Shown here in pieces: positions 5,862-10,712 of a stretch of 10,712 nucleotides of DNA. Position numbers and translations under genes: made by a program. The stretch is from Candidatus Nanopelagicaceae bacterium (GTDB taxonomy: Bacteria > Actinomycetota > Actinomycetes > Nanopelagicales > Nanopelagicaceae): the NCBI GenBank assembly GCA_947488635.1, contig CANLAY010000019.1:1-10712 (forward strand), in the 5' to 3' direction. The notes below the pieces were generated by a model. That model searched no databases. It had not been told where the DNA came from and saw only the letters and a list, made by a program, of their open reading frames with translations. Position 1 is the first letter of the stretch, and each line of letters begins with the position of its first letter.

Positions 5862-7937
5862 ATGCTTCCAGCAGATCCGAGATACCTAGGTGCAACAGTC
5901 ACCGAAGAAGGTACTAACTTTGCGATCTGGACATCAGGGGCCGATGCCGTTGAACTTTGCCTATTTGATGAAATAAATGGCGAATCAGTTGAATCGCGTT
6001 ACTCATTAAGTCATCGTAATGGTCCGATTTGGCACGGATATTTAGCTGGTGTGCGCGCTGGCCAGAAGTACGGATATCGAATTCATGGGCCCTGGATTCC
6101 AGAACAGAATTTAAGATTTAATCCGGCAAAACTACTCATTGATCCTTATGCCCACGAACTGGCCGGTGAATTGCAATACGTGCCAGAAATTTATGGTCAT
6201 CAAAGTAAAGATGGTTGGGGCAATGGCGATCTGACTATTCGAGATCTTCGCGATAGCGCTGGCAAGGTTCCATTCTCAGTAGTAACAGATCACAAGCCTC
6301 GTCACATCAATCGAATAGATCATCAGTGGGCGCACACGTATATTTACGAAGCACATGTGCAAGGACTAACGGCAAGTAATCCTAATATCCCTTTTGAAGA
6401 GCGAGGAACATATAAAGCACTAGGTCATCCAAGCACCATTGCGCACTTAACAAAATTAGGAATTACGGCTCTTGAGCTTCTTCCCATTCAAGCTTTTGTC
6501 TCTGAGCCAACTACATTTGCAAGAGGACGAAAAAATTATTGGGGCTACAACACGATCTCCTTTAATGCTCCACATCCACAATATGCAGCCAGCGATGACC
6601 CAGTCAATGAATTGCGCTGGGCGGTAACTCAACTACACGCAGCCGGAATTGAAGTGATACTCGATGTGGTTTACAACCACACCGCTGAAGCAGGAATAGC
6701 GGGACCAACATTAAGTTTTCGCGGCATAGATAACCGAGATTGGTATCGTCATGATTCAAACGGAAATTATCTTGACACCACCGGTTGTGGAAATACTCTC
6801 GCAGCGGCTAAACCGAATTCGGTTCGCTTCATTATTGATTCACTGCGTTGGTGGACCGATGTTATTGGTGTTGACGGATTCCGGTTCGATTTAGCTACGG
6901 CCTTGTTTCGCGATGAGGGTGCTCAATATTCATCACTTTTTGCGGCCATTACTGCCGAACCAGTTCTGCGCGATCGCAAATTGATTGCTGAACCATGGGA
7001 TCTAACTCGATACGGGTTGGGCGATTTTGCGCATCCATGGCGAGAATGGAATGATTATTTCAGAGATAGCACGCGGCAGTTTTGGCTAGGCGATATTGCT
7101 CGAGGTTTTGGTCAAGGCGTAAGTGATATTGCTTCTGTCATAAGTGGGTCAAGTGACATTTTTTATCATCGTGGACCAACAGCATCTATTAACTTCATAA
7201 CTGCGCATGATGGTTTCACATTGCGAGATCTAGTTACATATAACGAGAAACATAACGAAATTAATGGCGAGAATAATCTCGATGGAAATTCTTTTAATTC
7301 TTCTTGGAATGCTGGAGTTGAGGGCGAAGTTGATGCTCCTGAGATAAACAAGGTACGTCAATCACTTAAGAAATCTTTGGCAGCTACGCTTTTGTTATCC
7401 GCTGGTGTTCCGATGATTAACATGGGTGATGAAGTAAACCGTACCCAAAATGGCTGTAATAATGGTTACTCCATTGGTCAAGATAAAGATCAATGGGCAC
7501 AACCTTGGCAACTCGACGGTCCTGCTCAAGATATGCTCGATACATTCCGCGTGTTAATTAACATTAGAAAAACTCATTTATCCGATGTGAACAGCAAGTT
7601 TTTTACTGGTGAAATTGATTTGGGCACCCAGCGTAAAGATATCGCTTGGTTTAAGCGTAATGGCCAAGAAATGCGCGATGATTATTGGGCAGATGCTGAA
7701 ACACATTCATTATCGATTTATATAGATGTATCTGCTGCGAGGGCTCTCTTGCTTAATTTTAATTCAAATCGAATGACTCGAGATTTTGTCTTACCTGATG
7801 CCACTTGGGGATCTGCATTTAGATGCATATTTGATGCCTCTCAGGAAACTTCTACTTATGAACCGGTTATCGCTCAGCCTGGTTCAACAATTAAAGTGCC
7901 TGAGCACACAGCGCAAATTTGGCTCGTTACTCGATAG
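5862..7937 (+). CDS. glgX: Glycogen debranching enzyme GlgX (GH13)
   Basis: Isoamylase-type enzyme that hydrolyses alpha-1,6 branch points of glycogen or limit dextrins in the cytoplasm. Length is 691 aa, usual for GlgX/TreX. An N-terminal CBM48-like beta-sandwich (about 5-100) includes GTNFAIW, HGYLAGVRAGQKYGYRIHGP and RFNPAKLLIDPYA. The GH13 barrel (about 155-560) shows EAHVQGLT, NYWGYN (225-230), region I DVVYNH (268-273), region II GFRFDLA with nucleophile Asp343, region III AEPW with acid/base Glu377, and region IV TAHDG with His449 and Asp450. NEKHNEINGENN (461-472) is characteristic of the debranching subfamily. A C-terminal beta domain closes the protein. ATG at 5862 is the only usable start after the in-frame SGNH stop at 5820-5822. 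The ribosome site is poor. The 39-base gap holds only a weak promoter-like pair (TTCATT at 5827, CAAGAT at 5850), so it may read through from the SGNH gene or have its own leaderless start. Maltooligosyltrehalose trehalohydrolase (TreZ) is an unlikely alternative. Confidence 0.95.
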   Translation: MLPADPRYLGATVTEEGTNFAIWTSGADAVELCLFDEINGESVESRYSLSHRNGPIWHGYLAGVRAGQKYGYRIHGPWIPEQNLRFNPAKLLIDPYAHELAGELQYVPEIYGHQSKDGWGNGDLTIRDLRDSAGKVPFSVVTDHKPRHINRIDHQWAHTYIYEAHVQGLTASNPNIPFEERGTYKALGHPSTIAHLTKLGITALELLPIQAFVSEPTTFARGRKNYWGYNTISFNAPHPQYAASDDPVNELRWAVTQLHAAGIEVILDVVYNHTAEAGIAGPTLSFRGIDNRDWYRHDSNGNYLDTTGCGNTLAAAKPNSVRFIIDSLRWWTDVIGVDGFRFDLATALFRDEGAQYSSLFAAITAEPVLRDRKLIAEPWDLTRYGLGDFAHPWREWNDYFRDSTRQFWLGDIARGFGQGVSDIASVISGSSDIFYHRGPTASINFITAHDGFTLRDLVTYNEKHNEINGENNLDGNSFNSSWNAGVEGEVDAPEINKVRQSLKKSLAATLLLSAGVPMINMGDEVNRTQNGCNNGYSIGQDKDQWAQPWQLDGPAQDMLDTFRVLINIRKTHLSDVNSKFFTGEIDLGTQRKDIAWFKRNGQEMRDDYWADAETHSLSIYIDVSAARALLLNFNSNRMTRDFVLPDATWGSAFRCIFDASQETSTYEPVIAQPGSTIKVPEHTAQIWLVTR

Positions 7938-7959
7938 TACCTGCAACATCGCATAATAT
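7931..7959 (+). promoter_or_regulatory. Promoter of fabD, probably leaderless
   Basis: A -35-like TCGATA (7931-7936, 4 of 6 to TTGACA) and a -10 box TAATAT (7954-7959, fits TAnnnT) are separated by exactly 17 bases. Seven bases after the -10 box comes the GTG at 7967, so transcription should start at or beside the start codon. No Shine-Dalgarno sequence is present, and an in-frame TAG at 7961-7963 rules out any start further upstream. The -35 box overlaps the last codons of glgX. Confidence 0.6.
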
Positions 7960-7966
7960 TTAGCTT

Positions 7967-8872
7967 GTGTTAGCAATCATCGCACCAGGTCAAGGTGCTC
8001 AAACGCCAGGCATGTTGACGCCTTGGTTAGAAATTAGCGATTGCGCCGAGTCAATCTCTCGTTGGTCTGAAGTAATGGGTAAAGATTTAGTTGCACTGGG
8101 CACGACTGCTGATGCTGATGAAATTAGAGATACTGCAAATGCGCAACCATTAATTGTGGCAACCGGCTTGATCGCAGCAAACTTGCTTGGAATTTCAGCT
8201 CCTGTCATCTCGGGCCATTCAGTTGGCGAAATAACAGCAGCTGCTGTTGCCAAAGTAATCAGTGAGTTCGATGCAATGCGTTTTGTTAACGATCGTGCAA
8301 ATGCGATGGCCGAAGCTGCAAGTTTAGAAAAGACTGGCATGTCAGCTGTTCTTGGCGGCGACCGCGAAGAAGTTCTAGGCGTAATCATGAAACTAGGATT
8401 GGTTGCAGCAAATGACAACGGGGCTGGCCAAATTGTGGCAGCTGGCTTGATTAGCGAGTTATCCCTCTTTGCCGATAATCCCCCAGCTGGAGCTCGAATT
8501 CGCCCGCTGGCAGTAGCTGGTGCTTTCCACACTAGATATATGCAATCTGCGCAAGAAGTATTGGCTAAGAGTGCAGCAACTATTTCGCCATCTGATCCAA
8601 CTGGTTCAATAATTTCTAATCGCGATGGCTTTGCCGTAGTAGATGGTGAGGAAGTTTTAGAACGCATTATTAGCCAAGTTGCGAGCCCCGTACGTTGGGA
8701 TCTCTGCATGAAAAGTCTGCAAGAGCTAGGTGTTACTGGTGTAATTGAGTTAGCACCGGCCGGAACGTTAGTAGGGTTACTAAAGCGCGCCGCACCTGAA
8801 ATCGAAACTTTTGCCTTTAAATCTCCTGCCGACTTGGCAGCAGCTAGTGAGTTTGCGGAGAAACATAAATGA
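7967..8872 (+). CDS. fabD: Malonyl-CoA:ACP transacylase
   Basis: Transfers malonyl from CoA to holo-ACP, giving the extender unit of type II fatty-acid synthesis; cytoplasmic. Length 301 aa, typical. Motifs: PGQGAQ (7-12) at the oxyanion-hole loop, GHSVGE (83-88) with nucleophile Ser85, Arg110 at the position of the malonyl-carboxylate-binding arginine, NDNGAGQIVAAG (149-160), and GAFHTRYM (185-192) with catalytic His188. The start is GTG at 7967: the protein fold begins at once (LAIIAPGQG), and an in-frame TAG lies two codons upstream. There is no ribosome site, so translation is probably leaderless. It lies 29 bases after glgX and overlaps fabH by 4 bases. In Streptomyces and mycobacteria a FasR/MabR-type regulator gene usually sits just before fabD; here glgX takes that place. 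A polyketide acyltransferase is unlikely given the neighbouring fab genes. Confidence 0.97.
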   Translation: MLAIIAPGQGAQTPGMLTPWLEISDCAESISRWSEVMGKDLVALGTTADADEIRDTANAQPLIVATGLIAANLLGISAPVISGHSVGEITAAAVAKVISEFDAMRFVNDRANAMAEAASLEKTGMSAVLGGDREEVLGVIMKLGLVAANDNGAGQIVAAGLISELSLFADNPPAGARIRPLAVAGAFHTRYMQSAQEVLAKSAATISPSDPTGSIISNRDGFAVVDGEEVLERIISQVASPVRWDLCMKSLQELGVTGVIELAPAGTLVGLLKRAAPEIETFAFKSPADLAAASEFAEKHK

Positions 8873-9879
8873 GCATCAAAGTAAAAACCGGCAGCAATTC
8901 CCGCATTCTCGCAGTTGGTACTTATCGCCCAAAGCGGCAAGTTCCTAACTCCGAAATCGTAGATCGCATCGAATCTAGTGATGAGTGGATTCAACAACGC
9001 ACGGGAATTGAGACTCGTCGCTTTGCTGCCGCTGATGAGAGCGTTGTCAGCATGGCTCAAGCTGCTTGTGAGATGGCACTTAGCAGAGCGAATTTAACAA
9101 TTGCCGATATTGATACCGTTATTTTTGCAACCATCTCATATGAGTTCCAAGCACCAAGTGCGGCAACTGCACTGATTCAACAAATGGGAAATCCTAAAGC
9201 TGCAGCCTTTGACATTAGCGCTGCATGTGCTGGTTTTTGTTATGGCGTAGCGATGGCAAAAGATTTAATTTCTGGTGGAACTTCTAAAAATGTTTTAGTT
9301 GTTGGCTCTGAGAAATTAACCGACTTCACTGACCCCGATGATCGCGCAACTGCATTTATCTTTGCCGATGGTGCTGGCGCAGTTGTTATTGGTCCCGCTG
9401 AAGAGCCTGGTATTGGTCCTGCTATTTGGGGTTCTGATGCTGACTCACGCGATGCAATCTTGCTAAATCCGGCTTGGACAGATTTTAAAAACTCACCAAC
9501 TAAAGGTGTGGCAGATTTAGGTTGGCCAAATATTAATCAACAAGGCCAAACAGTCTTCCGCTGGGCAGTTTATTCAATGAGCAAAGTTGGCTTGCAGGCA
9601 CTTGAAGCCGCTGGCATTACTGGCGATCAACTTGCCGCATTTATTCCGCATCAAGCAAATTTCCGCATTATCGAAACCATGGCCAAGGAAATGAAGTTGC
9701 CGGCATCTGTTGTGATCGCTGATGACATTAAAACAAACGGCAACACATCATCGGCCTCAATCCCACTTGCAATGGATGCGCTGCTTGAGTCAAACCCAGA
9801 ATTAAGTGGTGGGCTTGCGCTGATTATTGGATATGGCGCAGGTCTCGTTTATGCGGGACAAGTAGTGCAATTGCCATAA
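8869..9879 (+). CDS. fabH: Beta-ketoacyl-ACP synthase III
   Basis: Starts fatty-acid chains by condensing an acyl-CoA primer with malonyl-ACP. Length 336 aa, thiolase fold. The catalytic triad is complete: Cys120 in DISAACAGF (115-123), His261 in IPHQANFRI (259-267) and Asn292 in NGNTSSAS (290-297). Other family blocks are SSDEWIQQRTGI (36-47), FADGAGAVVI (165-174) and, at the C-terminus, GYGAGLVYAGQ. The ATG overlaps the fabD stop (8869-8872), with GGAG at 8857-8860 at 8-base spacing, so it is coupled to fabD. The order fabD-fabH-acpP-fabF is the one known from Streptomyces. Primer preference, straight acetyl versus branched short acyl-CoA, cannot be read reliably from the sequence here. Confidence 0.97.
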   Translation: MSIKVKTGSNSRILAVGTYRPKRQVPNSEIVDRIESSDEWIQQRTGIETRRFAAADESVVSMAQAACEMALSRANLTIADIDTVIFATISYEFQAPSAATALIQQMGNPKAAAFDISAACAGFCYGVAMAKDLISGGTSKNVLVVGSEKLTDFTDPDDRATAFIFADGAGAVVIGPAEEPGIGPAIWGSDADSRDAILLNPAWTDFKNSPTKGVADLGWPNINQQGQTVFRWAVYSMSKVGLQALEAAGITGDQLAAFIPHQANFRIIETMAKEMKLPASVVIADDIKTNGNTSSASIPLAMDALLESNPELSGGLALIIGYGAGLVYAGQVVQLP

Positions 9880-9985
9880 ATTTCCGCCTTAAAGTGAGCT
9901 CATACTCGTAAGTAAGAGGTCTTTTGTAAGAGAATTACGCCTTACCGATCTAAACCCGATTACTGAAAGTGAAGGAAATAAAGAA
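9880..9985 (+). promoter_or_regulatory. acpP leader / fabH-acpP intergenic region
   Basis: This 106-base gap is the largest on the plus strand after 2656. It ends in a good ribosome site, AAGGA (9972-9976), 9 bases before the acpP ATG, which suits a highly expressed carrier protein. The only TAnnnT boxes I see are TAAATT (9877-9882) and TAAAGT (9890-9895), neither with a good -35, so an internal promoter is possible but unproven. GTAAG occurs at 9908, 9912 and 9926, with an inverted CTTAC at 9941-9945. A 5-base stem with a 10-base loop is possible but weak. CTCGTAA (9905-9911) matches the half-site at 5816-5822. No terminator is visible. Confidence 0.4.
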
Positions 9986-10234
9986 ATGGCACTAACCCAA
10001 GCAGATGTATTAGCTGGTCTTAAAGAGATCGTTGAAGAAGTTGCCGGAATTCCAGCTGCATCTATCGAGCTAGATAAGAATTTCTCGGATGATCTAGAAG
10101 TAGATTCACTAAGCATGGTTGAAGTTGTTGTTGCTTCTGAAGAACGTTTCGGTGTGAAGATTCCTGATGATCAGGTGACTGAACTTAAAACTGTTGGCGA
10201 TGCAGTTAATTTCATCGTGAAGGCTTCTGCTTAA
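9986..10234 (+). CDS. acpP: Acyl carrier protein
   Basis: Small acidic carrier (82 aa) that holds growing acyl chains on a 4'-phosphopantetheine arm during type II fatty-acid synthesis. The attachment site is Ser41 in LEVDSLSMVEV (37-47), the classic DSL motif. The following helix carries the acidic residues Glu52 and Glu53 used to dock partner enzymes, then FGVKIPDD (55-62). The length matches ordinary ACPs and lacks the long C-terminal tail of mycobacterial AcpM. The start ATG has a clear ribosome site. It sits between fabH and fabF, 23 bases before fabF. Codon use looks like that of its neighbours. Confidence 0.98.
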   Translation: MALTQADVLAGLKEIVEEVAGIPAASIELDKNFSDDLEVDSLSMVEVVVASEERFGVKIPDDQVTELKTVGDAVNFIVKASA

Positions 10235-10257
10235 CCATCTGCGGAACCTAACTAAAG

Positions 10258-10712
10258 ATGTCAGCCCAACGACGCGTAGTCGTAACTGGACTTGGCGCAA
10301 CAACTCCAATCGGAGGAGATGCGTCAAGTACTTGGGCTGCCTTGCTGGCAGGTAAGAGCGGTACTCGCACCCTTACCGAAGATTGGGCAAATACAATTCC
10401 AGTTAACTTCGCTGCCCGTGTGGCGGTTGACCCAAGTGAAGTTATGGAACGTGTTGAACTTCGTAAACTAGATCGCTCTGAAGCTTTTGCTCTCATTGCA
10501 TCGCGCGAAGCTTGGAAAGATGCCGGCTCACCTGAAGCAGATAGTGAACGCCTAGGCGTAGTAATTGCATCGGGCATCGGTGGCGTTACAACTCTGCTTG
10601 AGCAATATGACATTTTGAAAGAAAAAGGCGCTCGCTCGGTTAGCCCTTACACAGTGCCGATGTTGATGCCAAATGGCCCAGCTGCACATGTTGGTCTGGA
10701 GTTTAAAGCCCG
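10258..10712 (+). CDS. fabF: Beta-ketoacyl-ACP synthase II (3' end outside window)
   Basis: Elongating condensing enzyme of type II fatty-acid synthesis, which joins acyl-enzyme with malonyl-ACP. 151 complete codons of an expected roughly 410 are present, open at the right edge. The N-terminal KAS block RRVVVTGLGATTPIG (5-19) is followed by ARKLDR-type RKLDRSEAFAL (69-79), GVVIASGIGG (100-109) and SPYTVPMLMPNGPAAHVGL (129-147), all typical of actinobacterial FabF. The catalytic Cys and both His residues lie beyond the edge. The ATG at 10258 is fixed by an in-frame TAA at 10249-10251. The ribosome site is weak (GGA at 10243), so it probably depends on co-transcription with acpP, which ends 23 bases earlier. 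KasA/KasB-type meromycolate synthases are relatives; with one visible copy and no mycolate genes, ordinary FabF is favoured. Confidence 0.95.
   Translation, partial: MSAQRRVVVTGLGATTPIGGDASSTWAALLAGKSGTRTLTEDWANTIPVNFAARVAVDPSEVMERVELRKLDRSEAFALIASREAWKDAGSPEADSERLGVVIASGIGGVTTLLEQYDILKEKGARSVSPYTVPMLMPNGPAAHVGLEFKA

Noticed and set aside
7999..9060. 353-codon open frame on the minus strand across fabD and the start of fabH
   Set aside because: It is antisense to two genes with complete catalytic motifs and overlaps. Its translation is Ser/Ala-rich with no recognisable domain, as expected of a shadow frame.
1..10712. CRISPR arrays, tRNA genes, insertion sequences, toxin-antitoxin or defence genes
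   Set aside because: No spaced direct repeats, cloverleaf-like runs, transposase motifs or inverted terminal repeats were seen, and nearly all the sequence is taken by recognisable housekeeping or glycan genes.

Overview
The window looks like an ordinary chromosomal segment of a low-GC, compact actinobacterium. By eye the base composition is in the mid-40s % GC, genes overlap by 4 bases or lie tens of bases apart, and the gene orders are actinobacterial: etfB-etfA-cysteine desulfurase, an MgtA-type mannosyltransferase, and fabD-fabH-acpP-fabF. Freshwater Nanopelagicales (acI) would fit, but that placement is inference from composition and gene order, not a phylogeny. I see no mobile elements, tRNA or rRNA genes, CRISPR arrays or phage genes.

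Left arm, minus strand (1-2483): etfB, etfA and a class V aminotransferase-fold cysteine desulfurase cut by the left edge form one tight operon. EtfAB is a soluble FAD carrier that passes electrons from acyl-CoA and related dehydrogenases to the respiratory chain. The desulfurase supplies sulfur for tRNA thiolation or Fe-S clusters. A well-matched promoter (TTGGCA, 17-base spacer, TAACAT) ends 6 bases before the etfB ATG, so the mRNA is probably leaderless.

Divergent region (2484-2655): 172 bases holding the etfB promoter, a weaker promoter for the rightward genes, a short palindrome resembling FadR/GntR half-sites, and a 7-base inverted repeat over the rightward -10 box.

Centre, plus strand (2656-5822): two GT4 glycosyltransferases (the first very like MgtA, a GDP-mannose-dependent mannosyltransferase acting on glycolipids) and a cytoplasmic SGNH hydrolase. 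They overlap or abut, so they are very likely one transcript, and together suggest synthesis or remodelling of a mannosylated membrane glycolipid.

Right arm, plus strand (5862-10712): glgX (glycogen debranching), then the type II fatty-acid synthesis genes fabD, fabH, acpP and fabF (cut by the right edge). fabD starts at GTG behind a second likely leaderless promoter. The arm links storage glucan breakdown, malonyl-ACP formation, chain initiation and chain elongation.

I found no clearly novel multi-gene system. The points most worth a second look are the MgtA/GT4/SGNH unit, the two leaderless promoters, and a short recurring motif (TTACGAG) at several gene boundaries.
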